Source of the DNA: Cheiracanthium punctorium
Lineage: Eukaryota; Arthropoda; Arachnida; Araneae; Cheiracanthiidae
Direction: 5' to 3'
Length of the DNA stretch: 64,000 nucleotides
Assembly (NCBI GenBank): GCA_038373885.1
Contig: JAWZYV010012356.1
Location: 1-64,000, forward strand
Shown: one piece after another, positions 46,178 through 58,976 of the stretch
Position numbering within the stretch: the stretch's first letter is position 1
Layout of the letters: each line of letters opens with the position of its first letter
Notes under the pieces: model-generated
What the model was told of the DNA's origin: nothing
What the model saw: only the letters and a program-made list of their open reading frames with translations
The model's database searches: none
Translations under genes and position numbers: made by a program

Positions 46178-49100
46178 AAGGGTTTTTGTCGAAATTTATG
46201 CTTACTTGACCTTTTTGCACTGTTTGCTGACTTTCCTTGCAGAAACAGAATCACTATGTCTTCAGTCGGACCTAAAGAGTAGAGAAATATATGGCAATAA
46301 AGCATCTAAATAAACTAAGAAAGGGAAAAATAATTTTTATGAATGCTTATTTGCTAGTCTTTTTTGTTATTTGTCATTAGATTAGAAAATTGATTTCACA
46401 ATGTAGTTTTTGTCAGTTACGAGATTAAAGAAACCGCATGCGCCGAGTTCCTTCTAAAAAGGACTTCATCGAAAGCAGCTTTCTTCACTTGAGTGATTGT
46501 TTTGTCATCGAAGAAAACTGACTTTTTCTCACACTTGTAAGGTTTGTTTTGCAGAAATGGGCGCAATTACGCCGTGATGTAATGCTACATAAGACACTCG
46601 TGTCGATACGCTTCAGTTGATGTGACGACAAAGCGATGATGCAGTGATTTCATAAAATATAATTCATATCCTTTTCGAATTTCATTTGTGGGGGGGAAAA
46701 TACACACATACAAGGTTATTCCGTTTGGTTAGTTAAAATGTTTTCAGTGGACCTTTGAAAGAACTAAGTATCTGAATGGTGATTTACTATAACATGCGTA
46801 ATAAAAATTTATTGCATGTTAGTGTAACAATTTAAAATTCATTACCGAGACTTGTGGAGTAGAATGTATGAAAACATTGACACAGAAACTGCGAAACGTA
46901 AAACTAATAATGGAAGCGGTTTTTTTCTTTTTTGTAATTGAAAAAAAATCCTGATTATTAAATTTTTGAGGAAAATTGGTGTTTCTTTATGCACACAAAT
47001 TATGACAGCCAACTTGTACGATAATATAGGCCATTTTAGTGTCGTCAGTTGTGGTCGCATGGTTTGAAAGGGTTATTTTATTATTTTGTGTTTCCAGAAA
47101 AATTTGCGGAAATGCGTAAATATACTCATTTTCTCCCTCTTATAATGTTTGTGTTGCAGAAATTGGCGCAATTGAGAGATTGATTGATTAATTTAAAAAA
47201 AAACATGCCATTTAAGTATATGTACAAACTTCTAGGAGCTCAGTTGAAATATCTGAACCATATAAAATCCCATTTCTCTTTTCTTTAGAAGGGTAGAGTA
47301 TAAAACAAGCCCGTGTGAACACAGTCTAAATAAGTTAGGTGATTATTTTGGTGCTTCCATATGTGTGCTTGGTTTTATCCTCCAGACGAAAATATAACCT
47401 TTGTACCTTTGTGTCAGTCAAAATCGAGAATTTTTAGAGTCTTTTTGAATTTTTAAATTATTTAATATAACGTATTGAAATTTCGTAACTATCGATGCAT
47501 TTTGCACAATGTATCTTCCTTGTTGTTTTACTATTGCACTAGTTAAAACAACAGGGAAGAAAAATTATAATTTTCCACAAAAACGACGACTCTTAGTAGA
47601 AAAATCTACTCCGTTAACACATCTAAGTACAATATAACAACAACAACAAACGAGAGCGAGGGAGAAAATTACTTTTTTGCTGCAAATTGTTACAATGAGC
47701 CATGAAACACTAGCTTATCGTTACTTACCTTGATAAAGTATGGATGCAGCAGAATGTAAACGGTACAAAATAAAGAAAATGTATTATGCAATAAGTATAA
47801 AATTTATTTAAATTGCGAACTATCCAGTAATCAGTAGCATTTCAGTTTCATATAACTTACATTTGTTGTTTGTTTTAACAGTTGAAAATGTTAAATGCCT
47901 AGCTGCCAACCTGTACGGAATATAACTAACCACTTTTTGTGAACAGTAAGTTTTTAGGATATTTTTTTCAAAATCGTAATCAGTGCTCACACGTTAAACT
48001 CTAAAATTTTGTTGCCTTCCAAGCCGAAAATTAATATTTAGAAAAAGTGTTTAATTATATTCCGAAAAAGTTGATGGCTATATGGTTACGTGTCTTTGAT
48101 CTCTTACATAATGATAATAGTTTTACCAAAAGGCTGTTTTGTAAAAAAGAAAATTTTTCGCTTCATCTTTAAAACGAAAAGTGAGTAAGGAGTTAAATGT
48201 AAGCCAACAAAGCATACAATTAGTGAAGGAGAATTTTTCCCACCTTCTATTGAGTAAGAAGTTGGGAATTTATAACTTGATAAATAAATATTGACTCTTC
48301 CCAAAATAAGATGTTCTTGAAACATTGCTAAAATATTTGAAGCTGGATAAAGCAATGCGCTTAGCAGATTAGCTAAACCATTTTTGTACTAAATAAACAT
48401 GAACCCAAATATTCACGCGTGTTAGGTATAATTGCCAACTTTAGTGGATTTTCCGATGAATTTCCCGTTTTTGGTACTTTCTCCCGGTTGCCATAGAAAA
48501 TCTTCCGGATTTTGAAAAAAATCCTTAAATTTATCAGATTTGGGGGAAATTTTTTCTTTTTACGAGATTCGGTTGGACAAGGACAGTCACAAGCGGGCTG
48601 TTTATGGTCCTAAAATTACCTGAATTTCGAAATTTTTTGAGCAAAGGAAAAAATTGCTCAGAATATCATGCTCAGGCTCTTAGTTCCAATCTTTTCCCAT
48701 CCTTCTTTGTGAATGACTATTTTTTCTTTATCTTAATTCTGTTTAAAAATATTCAATACTATAGGACTAAACATTGGCCTTTATTTTATATTTATTTATT
48801 TAGTTGTTTTAATTTTATAATAATAAAGTATAATTACGGTTTTTTGCAAGCTAGAATTTATTTTTAAGGTCAAATTGATTTAAAGGATCTGCATGGGAAA
48901 TATATTTGTGAAAAATTTATGGGCAGTAGCTAATTATGATTATAACATACTATTTCTCTTATTTAAAAGGGCATAATTTGTTATAATAATAATTTTAATA
49001 GTATTGATTATGATATTACTGCAACAATCCAGTGAAACTGAAATCATTTGTAGAAAATGTAAGTGCATAAATATGTGATAAATTGAAAAATTAATTTAAT

Positions 49101-51303
49101 GCCGCTTTAAAAATACTCGGAATTTTCATGTACTTCCAGCTATTTGGTATTTTATTTCTTTAGCATGTGTGACAACATTTCCACGGAGCCTATTATTTGC
49201 TGCATCGCTGATACTGACATATCATCCAGAGCCGCACATTCGCATGCACGTTTGCTCCCTTGAAGAGAAAGGACCCTCTTTTGTCGGAAAATTCGGAACC
49301 GTTTTTGAGAGCTTTAGCTCCATTGGCGATAGTCATTTGGCCCATAAGGCTATGCCCCATTAAATTTTTCAAAAATCATAACTGTTTCACTAAGTTCTCC
49401 ATGATTTTTCGCCTCTTAAAGGGAGCAACAAAATAACAGAAGTGTATTTACTGGGCTTAGATGGCTTCTTCAAGGTGTACACCGGGGAAAAAAAAAAATG
49501 TTTCCTGCCTTGAGAAGGGAGAAAACTGGAATCGGACTTGCGGTTTTTACGGCTTTTAGCTTATTTAGAAATGTTGCTTATAATTGCTTTTTTATTACTT
49601 ATGGACAGGTCTTTCCAGTCGGTTCCAACTTTAATATTAATCCATGCTCCCTTTACTTTGCACTTAGAAGTAAAAATGGAATGTATTGTTTGCATTTGAA
49701 TAGGCTAAAATAAGTTTTATTAAAAGAAAAAAAAACACAATAGTTAAAGTTCTAACCTTTATTTCATCATTTACAATGATTTCACAAAAATAAATTAGAG
49801 TTTTGAAGATATACGCTAACAAAAGTACGTGGGGAAATTGATCATAGAACACGCGGTAATGTAGGTCGAGGACAATGAACTTCGTCTAAAGACACAATGC
49901 TGCAAAACCGTCTGAATATCCAATATCAGTGCGGCTTTTTTTTCATTTTTTACAACTTAAAGGAAGTTTTACCTGCTTACTCGAATCGCCTGGAACTCAA
50001 GGTGACAATGTAGATCAAGTGCAACAAGCAATCAGGAAATGCAACTTTATATTTTTCACCGACGCCAGTTTTCAGAGAATCAAAGGAAATAAACGAACTC
50101 TTGCTTATCTATGCATAAATCGGTCTTTGAAGGACTTTTTAATTTTGTCTTTCAAAAGCGGATGTTATTACTGGAGTTGAAACCTTTCATAAACTCTTCA
50201 AAAGTTCAAATACCTTGAAATAAAATGCATAGCTAAGTTTAATTATAGTTTTAATATGATACGATATGCTCGTATATGAAGGCTATGAATATAAAATTTA
50301 TTTATTTACGGATAAGTAAGAGCCTGCTAGCTCAGTAAAGAACAATACTATCGAGATCATTTGCTAGGCACTGACGTAGTAGGAAAACATTCCAGTTTTA
50401 AAGCATCGAAGCTGTTAAAATAAGGTATGGCTTCCGAAATTCCTTAACTGCAGGTTGCAGAAGTACAGATTTTTCTAGAAAACATCGCCTAAAACCATTT
50501 ACAATTCTTGAAGAGTCGCGAATGAAAAATATTTGATCTTTAAAAAGAAGAATGAAAAATGTCGTCTTAAAAAAAATAATTGTGAGTCTGCTACAAATTA
50601 TGTGTTCTTCAATGAAATTCAGATTTTTTTTCTTTTGCTTTCACACATTAATAAAAACCTAGGAGTGTAATATACTAATATTTGTGTAGTAGTAATTCGT
50701 CCCCCCCAAAAAAATAAATAAATAAAAATGTAGTATGTGTAACTGTGTAACAACTGTATTTATTTAAATTTTATACGACATTCAGATATCTGTTACTTAG
50801 TTGCCAAATAATATGTATAAAAAATGAAATGTTTTTTAATTTAATTTTTTATATTTTCTAACAAAAATGAAAAAGATTTCGATTTATCTGCCTCTCCGTT
50901 AACTATCATTAACATACATCGATTACTACGAAATTTACGAATGCATCCTATTGAAAATGGTGATATGTAGATTTATTGTTCTTCTACAAGAGCAGCTCAA
51001 AAGTTCCAATACATTAAGCGCTGTGGACAGTCATTATATGAAGTATCTTTTAGAGATAAATCTACTTAAAACCGAAACACAATTAATGAAAATGCTCCTT
51101 ATCCAAAAGAATGTAACATAGCTTTTTTATGGGAGTACACAACATAATTATGCCGATTTTGGCTTCAGGAAAAGTCTTTAAAACTCTTATTTATATGCAA
51201 TACCGCACAGACTTAGGCTGTTTTTCACACGGACAGTTAATTTTAGCCTGAACTGGGGCTCATAGTAGCAGGTCAAACGGCAAATACATAACAACAGATT
51301 GCT
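46178..51303. other. Intergenic, no gene recognised
   Basis: 5.1 kb without a supported gene. About 48,424-48,540 resembles 22,663-22,750, and about 50,880-51,060 resembles 42,990-43,140 (unnamed dispersed repeats). The frames 48,604-48,867, 49,169-49,363, 49,498-49,713 and 49,929-50,180 have no recognisable domain and no splice context that I trust. Confidence 0.4.
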
Positions 51304-51311
51304 CTCTCAAA

Positions 51312-51687
51312 CAGTGGCGCACCCTGGATTTTAGTTTGGGGGAAAGGGGCTACAAATACTGTTGAACTCAGTTATAATGACCTCACAAATAACAACTCTC
51401 TTATAATATTAAAATATTATATTTAACTCGCCATAGAACGCAAGCTCATGGTAACATAGTTATCTTATCACGTCAGTGATGTTATAATCAAGTTCAACTG
51501 TATATCATGTACTAACTGTGAGTAAATCTTTCAATCGGTGGGGGGGGGGGGCACTTCAAAAGCAATTTTTAAAACGTTTTAATCCATTAATTAAACATAA
51601 ATTATCCATTTTCAAAGATTTTAATTTATTTCTTCATCGTAAGGGGATTTCAGCCCCCTGTACCCCTCCTCCGTGGGTGCAGCTATG
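51312..51687. mobile_element. hAT-like MITE, 376 bp, with a pogo-like MITE inside
   Basis: The left end CAGTGGCGCACCC and the reverse complement of the right end CATAGCTGCACCC are imperfect terminal repeats. The flanks CTCTCAAA (51,304-51,311) and CTCTCAAC (51,688-51,695) match at 7 of 8 positions. G-rich and C-rich blocks lie inside both ends. The frame 51,518-51,898 crosses its right end and is not credited. Confidence 0.7.
51359..51500. mobile_element. pogo-like MITE, 142 bp, nested
   Basis: CTGTTGAACTCAGTTATAAT on the left and, reversed, CAGTTGAACTTGATTATAA on the right, flanked by TA (51,357-51,358, 51,501-51,502). Same end type as 10,526-10,685. It lies inside the hAT-like MITE and is therefore younger. 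Confidence 0.75.
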
Positions 51688-51695
51688 CTCTCAAC

Positions 51696-54600
51696 AGAAC
51701 AGAATTTCGCTTTGCAGTTTTATATATGCTGAAAGGCGATCGTATTGGAAAGTATTAAAGGTAGAAAGCGTTTGGCATCTTTCTTTTTTTTTAAATTTAT
51801 TTTTATTTCTAGTTAGAGTGGACATTTGTTACCTTTTTTTGAGTTGTAAAACTAATTTTGTTGTCGCAAAGTTTAGGAGTTGTGTTAAATTCTGCTAAAT
51901 GAAATAGTTTTCTATCCAATAACAATTAAAAGTTCCAGAAAAACAAAGTATTTCAACACCACGTTGAAAATGAAAATTGTAACACTTTTTTTGAGAATTA
52001 CTTTGATTCTTCCTGTAATTAACCGGTACATTTGCATGAACCATAAGTTATGTTCGTTTAAAAAATTTATTCTAAATAACAAATTTTATTTATTTATATA
52101 CAGAGTGGTTATCAAATAACTTGAGATCTTTAGAGCCCTTTAGAGAATACAGTATTGGACGACGCATAACTAAATTGTGTCGTCCGGGCTTGAAGTAGTT
52201 GCAACTTCAACTTTTTGCAGACTAACAGTTTTGCATTTAAAATAAATTCTTAATGGGCTTTAAAAAAAAATTGCTGTACTGCCATCTGTCAAAATAAATA
52301 AAGGCACATTTTTGTTCATGATTATTGAGTGTTCGTCATGTTTCAGTTATCCTTTAGCATCGAGTAATCCTACAAGAAAGTTGACGTTTATTGACCCACT
52401 TAGTGGATTATCACTGATACCTGTAGTTTATTTGCAATAAACGGTTTCCTTTCCTCTCTTTTAAGTTAGTTAAAAAGCATCGAAGAAACTTATTTTCCTT
52501 TCAGAAATGCTTCCGTTATGAGGTGCTGATTGTTTTTCCTTAGTTCGGCCTGATTATGACCAACGCCTGACTGATTTTCACAGCTGTCTGAACAGAAAAG
52601 TGTTGTGTATAACGTAATGTGCGGAGGAATACGCAGTTTTCCGAAATGAAATCATCTAGTGTAATACCCTTATAATATTTATTACAAGGCTAACGTAATG
52701 GGTAAAATTCGCCATTGTTTTTAATGATACCGCAGCATTTGTAAACGCTTGGATAACTGATTTCAAACCAGGTCAAGTTTGTTGTTGCTATTTCAGCAGC
52801 TTTCATCTGAATCGCTTGTAATGTTTTTGTGGGGGAAAGTTGTGTTACTACGTATTACAGTACTGATGGGTTTATATTGGGCAGTAAAAATGAATCATAG
52901 AAACTGTAGCCAAAATGTACAAATCTGTAACAAAATAAAAATAAAAATAAAATAAAATCATGATCTGGGCACAAGCACCAGATTATAGAAGAGAGATCTA
53001 AAAATTGGATAAGTGGGTTCAGAAGAGTTTCGTTCTATGATCTAAGTATTTATAGGGAGTACATAGATTCATAAATTCTAGTTCCACCAATTATTTTCTT
53101 GATTCCAGTGGCATCCCCCCCCCCGAGTGTATCAGGAAAGTATGTAAGTATTAGTATAGTATATTTTTGATTCCACTAACGAAATAGTACCACATAAACG
53201 GAAAATTGTCTAAACATCACATTTCTTCAGAGATGTTTAAGTGAGTGATTTTGGGATTTCACAAACTACTTCTGTGCACTTTCGTGATTCTTTGAATGGG
53301 AAAAAAAATGAATTAAAAGACAAGCTATTTTTAGTTGTAGTTGTAAAATAAATGCTGACAAATGAGCTAACAAATTTTCAGATTAGGCTCAGAATTTTTC
53401 CTTACTGTGTAATGTCTCTTACTGCCATGCAATTAGGCATTTCATTTTGACATTATTAAGTGTGCAAACATAGTTTTCCCATGCGAACTTGGAAAAGCAA
53501 AGAACTCATGCAACTGTTCTGCAAACTGTGCAAACTCTCATCAAAATGCCAAGAACGATGAAACAGCTGACTTTCTCTTTACAGAAGGCCATGATGCACC
53601 GAGAAAGTGATTTGCGTCTCAAATCCGCAAGTGTATTTTTGTTTTTGATCCTTTTAGTCTTTGTCATTTCTCATAGCGGTAGACATAGTCTGATTAGATC
53701 TCTAAATAATTGCATACCGCACAGGTGGCCGGTACCAAATTGACACAAGGCATCTTTGATGTATTATGTTAAGGGAAAAAAAAAAAAAAAAAGTTTTCGA
53801 GTCGTTCTTGTCAGATGGTAATCTATTTATTGAATATAAAAAGCACTTTTATGAATGTTGTGACTAAAAAAAAATGTACTTGGAAATTTTTTATAAAAAT
53901 AAATATTTCCAAAACCAAAAAGCGCATGGCTTTGAAAGGAGGGGGGGGGAGTGTAAAAAAAACTGAAAAGGTCCAAATTTCCATAAAAATAAATAATCTT
54001 AATTAGCCAAAGGGGCATTTTAAAAGTTTTCTTTTTTTTATTTAATCCAGAATTTTCTTTTAACCTTTAAACAAAATGTAGCCTTTGTTTTAAGAGAAAA
54101 TAAAATAACAATAATGTATAAAATAAAACAACAGGGTTTCAAATATCTAACAAAAAATTCGTACAAAATGGAAAAGGGCAAATTAACGAGAAAAACTAAA
54201 ACAAAAAACCAGGAAAAGAACAGAAGAAAATAACCCTGGGGAACAAAATTTTTGTCTCATTTATACAAGTACCCAATTCGTACTATCTTACCTAATTCGG
54301 ATGTGCTGATTTGAAATCTGAAATTTGTTTTGTTTCGAAAGCTGCAGATATTTTTCAGAATGACATTTTTAGTTCAGTTTAGCTTATTTTTTGCATGAAT
54401 GTACAAGGTTATTAAGAACATATATCCTCTTTGTCAAGCCAATCTGCTATTGGCAAAAAGTATATTTATTATTACCAGTTTTTATTAGCAGGTATTATTT
54501 GACAATATTCTGGCTCATGCATAAAGCAATATTTTTTTTTTTTTTTTTTTTTTTGCGACTACAATTCACCGTATAATGCTTAAAGTCATGTAGAAGTAGT

Positions 54601-55156
54601 CTTTTCATACGAAAATTTGGTTTGTAAACTAGTCAAAATGTGGAAATCTCCAAAAAGTGCACATAGCAGACATTGGTTTGGCAACGACGATATGTTATAT
54701 TTATACATGCAAAATGACTTGCACTTATGGCATAAGCATAAATTCATTGTACAAGTGCATAAATCGATATTACATAGGGGATACAGTCATGAAATAAGCA
54801 AAAACTCGCAATGACAAAGGCACTATTCAGGCAAGAATTTGCTCTTGTGTAACTCTCGCTTTTGTGAACTTGGCAATCCCATTTGATGCTCCAGCAGTAA
54901 TGTGACATCATGTGTTTGTCCCTTGGCAGCGCTCTTCCATCGACAACCCCAAGATGCTCGGGATATCGGTCAAAGTGACTAAACAGATAAAATATTGTGC
55001 CTCCGACGAACAAGTGTTTGACAGCCACATATATAACAAAATTAATCAGAGTTTTTTAAAAATCTACTTCTAGTTGAAGAAGCCATCGAACAGATGTGAA
55101 CCAACGTCTACAAAACGCACGTGTTTGCTCCTTTAAAAATAACATTTAAGCGGGAA

Positions 55157-55199
<43 letters not shown>

Positions 55200-56084
55200 G
55201 AATGACCTCATGACCTTACCTTCTCGCATCATAAACTGAAAATTATATTATCTCCTTCTTCTTTAGAGTACGCCCTGCGTACCAGAGAAGTGGCAAGTTT
55301 TAGTAGTCACTCAAATGAATATTCAAAACTTTTGCTAAGGACTACATCATCAAGTTATTAAATTTCATAAAAACTGTAGCTTGTAGAGAGAAAAGGAATG
55401 CAGATTTGAAATCAGTGATGCGAAAGTGTCTAAGATCTGTTAAAATATCTCATGCAACAAAGAGAGAGAAAAAGAAAATGTTTCCCAGCGTAATTTATTG
55501 GCAAAAAAGACTTGCTCCTTGGAGTTGCATCAGTGAAGCTTTGTAAACGATAAAGAAAAGAACCAGTTGTTTGCCTTGCGTAACATCTAGAAGGCAACAA
55601 CTAATGATACTTGAAAATCTGATATGTTTTCTTTGATAACTATTTTAAAATGCATTAAATATTGGTATTCGCTCCCTTCCTGGCGGACAAACTGGAAGGA
55701 TTGTGTAGTAGCTGTTTGGCCGCAGCCACTTAGAGAAAACCGTAAACCAGTAAGACGGTTGGTTGCTCCTCTGAGTCTGAATCTCTTTGTCTATTCTCCT
55801 TCAATTGTTAGAAACTAGGCAGTGATTAGCTTTCAACTTTCTTTACTCAGTTTTTCGTTATCGACTGCTCTAACAACTTTCTGACTTGTTTCTAACCTTG
55901 AAATAATTAAAACTGTAAACTAACATGCACAAAAGGTACTAATCGTCCTGTTGTGTTAATTTACAAAGTTTGAAGTATTTCATCTTCAACCACTTAGTCT
56001 CTTTTAAGCTTTTTGTAGCTGATTCTAACCTTGTTTAGCCAATCATGAAAACCCGTTAACGATTCTTCTCAAGGTTCCCCAAAG
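51696..56084. other. Intergenic, no gene recognised
   Basis: 4.4 kb. The - strand frame 54,744-55,028 is less A+T-rich than its surroundings and might be an exon, but I recognise no domain in it. Other frames (53,489-53,743, 54,391-54,576, 54,617-54,814, 55,624-55,818) are not credited. T run near 54,532-54,554. Confidence 0.35.
55158..55197. repeat. A tract of 40
   Basis: An uninterrupted run of 40 A. It could be a retroposed poly(A) tail, but I find no retrogene upstream (55,020-55,157) to go with it. The length is prone to sequencing error. Confidence 0.9.
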
Positions 56085-56580
56085 CAGGGCTGAGTTAACG
56101 ACTTGGCTTTTCAACCGTTTCGGGGAGTATTGTCCCTCTGGTCTCATTAGTAAAGACAACGAACGCCCATTGTGATCCGTTCTCCAATTTCTATGATATC
56201 TGCAGCTAAACAGATTTTCCTGTTCGCAGAATTGAGCGGGGCAGCAGTAGATCTTGCAGACAACCCGCTCATGAAACCATCTGAAAGAGTAACCCTTGAA
56301 ACTTGGCTTCCCGTGATCGCGCAGAGAATTCGCTTAAAAAGCTGAGAATCTGAAGTATGTTTGTCACAGCTTAGTTGTAATGGACAAATAGCGGTCTTCT
56401 TTGACCTTCGTGGTTCTTAGACGACCTTTCCCAGGATTGATCCAGTATCCCGAAACTTTTCCCAGAAGTTGATCACAACGCTGGGCATTACATTCTGCAA
56501 ATATCTACAAATCTGTCCTGCTTCTAGCTTCCTCACGATTAATCTTAAGTGCTTCCTTTGCACTAAAGCCATCAAAAACG
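56085..56580 (-). pseudogene. Second Tc1-like transposase remnant, different lineage
   Basis: On the - strand: LRLIVRKLEAGQICRYL, then PSVVINFWEKFRDTGSI, then after a frameshift GKGRLRTTKVKEDRYLSIT, and after another SQVSRVTLSDG. A weak WAFVVFTNETR stands where the first catalytic Asp motif is expected (WxxVLFSDESR), with Asp reading Asn. The order (helix-turn-helix, W-x2-F-x-TG, GR-R-TT-x-EDRYL, SRVTxS) is that of a common arthropod Tc1-type transposase, clearly not the same lineage as the 4.4 kb element. The rest of the core is lost, and no terminal repeats were found. Confidence 0.7.
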
Positions 56581-56983
56581 ACAGAAGCATTTCCAAATTG
56601 CTAAACATAGCAAGTATATTGTTGACAAATTGAAATGTTGCTGAGCATTGCCAAATTACGGGGTGAAGAAGGTATCCTTCATTAACAATGTAGAAAGCTC
56701 CAGCTGGATTATGGTTTCGGTCAAAGGACTCATTATCTTTCTGTGCTAACACTTGACCGATGGATAACTTCTACCACTTTCTCATTTAACTAGCTTCTGC
56801 AGAAAAGGATGAACATAGAACTCGTATTTAAGACGTCTAATAGTTGTTCATCCTACCTTACTATGCATACCATCCGATGTAGAAGCAGATTTCGATTTAC
56901 ACACACAATGTCCGCATGAATTGTAACTGCGATCTTGTAATTGTGGCAAGAGCCTTAATTGCATATTTCATCTTTGTTGTCTA

Positions 56984-57198
56984 GGCGGTGTAGTGGCTAA
57001 AGAACCATTCTGTCACATTTATGGTCCGGGTCTGTGTCCCGGCTTGCATGTTAAATTGTCCATCCTTTCATAGAGGGTAACGCTGCCAGCCCATAGGTAC
57101 CCTCATAATGAAATGTCCAGTAGTTCGGCCCTTAGTAGAGGCAAAAGCTTGTGACAGCATTTGCCCGCCCATTAATAAATGAATGAATGAATGAATTA
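56984..57198 (+). mobile_element. tRNA-derived SINE with (AATG)n tail
   Basis: The head GGCGGTGTAGTGGCTAAAG resembles an A box. A degenerate GGTCCGGGTCTGTGTCCCGG region stands at B-box distance. A body of about 100 bp follows, and the unit ends in AATAAATGAATGAATGAATG (57,173-57,192). The microsatellite tail is typical of LINE-mobilised SINEs. It is a different family from the 23.2 kb SINE. Confidence 0.7.
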
Positions 57199-57765
57199 AA
57201 AAAACATTTTTAATCGATTTTCGCTGAATTCCTTCCCCTATTAACTTGAGCAAAAAAAATTTATATAGGGCCGTTCGTATGAAAAAAATTGATGTATTTT
57301 AATTTTGCAATTATGATTTTTGTGATAGATCTCACAGTTTTCGAAATATTAGGGAAAAAATCTATTAAAGAACGAATTCATCTTCCCTCCCTTCTCCTGC
57401 CTAAAACCCGACACCGGAAACTTTGGGACTTTTATTTCACGTCTTATGGGAAGGATAATGAACGATTTGCGACTAGTTTCAAATTTCTTTTGTGGATGTT
57501 GACCTCAATCCGTAATTTTACTGCTTTATTATCCAGGGATATGATTACCACTAGGCAAACAGGGCAGTGTCTCGAGTTAGGAGGTGGGGGGGATAAATGA
57601 AATAAAATGAACTGTAACTAGATTAAAAATGGTTATACTTAACCCTTTGAGGCGCAACCCTTTCCCAATGCTGAAAAAAGGGCAGCCATTGCCATCGCTC
57701 GACTTAACTACCAGCAAGATGGCGGACGATCGAAACGTTCATCGCGTGCCACAGATCTAGAGACC
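57199..57765. other. Intergenic, no gene recognised
   Basis: The frame 57,289-57,600 has no recognisable domain. From about 57,640 (CCCTTTGAGGCGCAACC...) the sequence becomes less A+T-rich and looks repetitive. Confidence 0.35.
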
Positions 57766-57819
57766 CTTTTTTGACGACAGCTGGCTGTGCGCGGGCACAG
57801 CCAGCTGTCGTCAAAAAAG
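57766..57819. repeat. Perfect 25 bp inverted repeat, 4 base loop
   Basis: Arms 57,766-57,790 and 57,795-57,819 are perfectly complementary around the loop GCGG. The core is GACGACAGCTGGCTGTGC. It lies 340 bp beyond the end of the retroelement pol. Confidence 0.95.
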
Positions 57820-57954
57820 CTTTTTGCGTGGAGAGCATAAAAAATCTCTTAAATTCCAGGAACGAGTAGACTTTCAAAGTTTTAAAGTGGACTACGATTT
57901 ATTCTGTATTATTTTACATATCTGTGTTAAGTTTCAGGCTGATAGGTCCATTTT

Positions 57955-58001
57955 TGTGGATTTGTATACGAATCAAATCCACAAACAAACAAACAAACAA
58001 A
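57955..58001. repeat. Small hairpin followed by (AAAC)n
   Basis: TGTGGATTTG and CAAATCCACA form a 10 bp hairpin around a 9 base loop, followed at once by about five CAAA units. This could be the 3' end of a SINE or LINE; the body is not identifiable. Confidence 0.6.
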
Positions 58002-58837
58002 CAGAATTTCATTTTTATTTATAAGATATGTGCACTAAACATGGCGTAAGTAGTGAGTGAAAGAGAGTTGATGAAAGAGGAAGAAAAGAGAAAGACAGAA
58101 AAGAAATGAGAGTTGGAAGAAAGGAGGTATTACGCCATAGTGACCATGGTCTGAGCTAATTACAACCGCGGTAGATGGCTAGCCGATCGTAATGTACAAC
58201 TCTTGGCTTCGAGTTTGGTGACTTACGAATCCGTACGATGACGTCATTCAGCCGGTTTAGGACTGTGTAAGGACCGTCCCACGGCGATTGCAGCTTGGGA
58301 GACAGGCCTTTCCGTCGAGTAGGATTCCATAGCCAAACTTTGTCACCTGCGTTGAACTCGTGTCCCGTAGCCTTCGTGTCGTAGCGAGTCTTCATCTTTT
58401 CCGTGTTCAGGTTGATCCGCTCCCGAGCAAAATGATGCACGTCTTCAAACCGTGCCCGAAGATTTTCCATATACTCCTCTGGCGATGAAGGCGCATCTGG
58501 AAGCCGGCCGAACACTAGATCGGCGGGAAGACGAAGATCTCTGCCGAACAGCATCTGGGAAGGTGTGAAGCCGGTAGTCTCATGGACGGCACTCCTATAG
58601 GCCAGCAGGAAGAGGCGGAGTTTCTTGTCCCAGTCCTCTTTATTCCTAGATACCAGGAGCGAGAGGTTGTTTAAAATTGTGCGATTGAACCTCTCCACCA
58701 TGCCGTCGGATTGTGGGTGTAAAGGCGTAGTCTGGGTTTTGCCCATTCCGAGAAGTTGGCATAGTCCTTTAAAGACTGCAGAGGTAAAGTTCGTTCCTTG
58801 GTCGGAATGAAGTTGCAGTGGGGTTTAGGGGTGGACG

Positions 58838-58976
58838 CGAGACGAGAATCGGGGCTGTCTCGTCTCGGCTCGCAGTGGTAAACCTCTGTCTCGTCTCGCA
58901 AACACTGTGTCTCGTCTCGCGTCTCGCAAAGAAATTGCTGTCTCGTCTCGCGCGAGACGCGAGACGTCTCGCAAAA
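58838..58976. repeat. Left subterminal GTCTCG array
   Basis: At least four TGTCTCGTCTCGC-type units, plus mirrored GCGAGACG units that form short hairpins (GTCTCGCGCGAGAC near 58,945). Spacers between units are unrelated. Confidence 0.85.

Noticed and set aside
52097..52140. TACAGAGTGGTTATCAAATA, resembling the end of a TACAGGGTG foldback
   Set aside because: No mirrored partner was found downstream, so no element can be defined.
54744..55028. - strand frame of 94 codons with balanced composition
   Set aside because: No recognisable domain, no convincing splice signals and no related sequence in the window; left as an open question.
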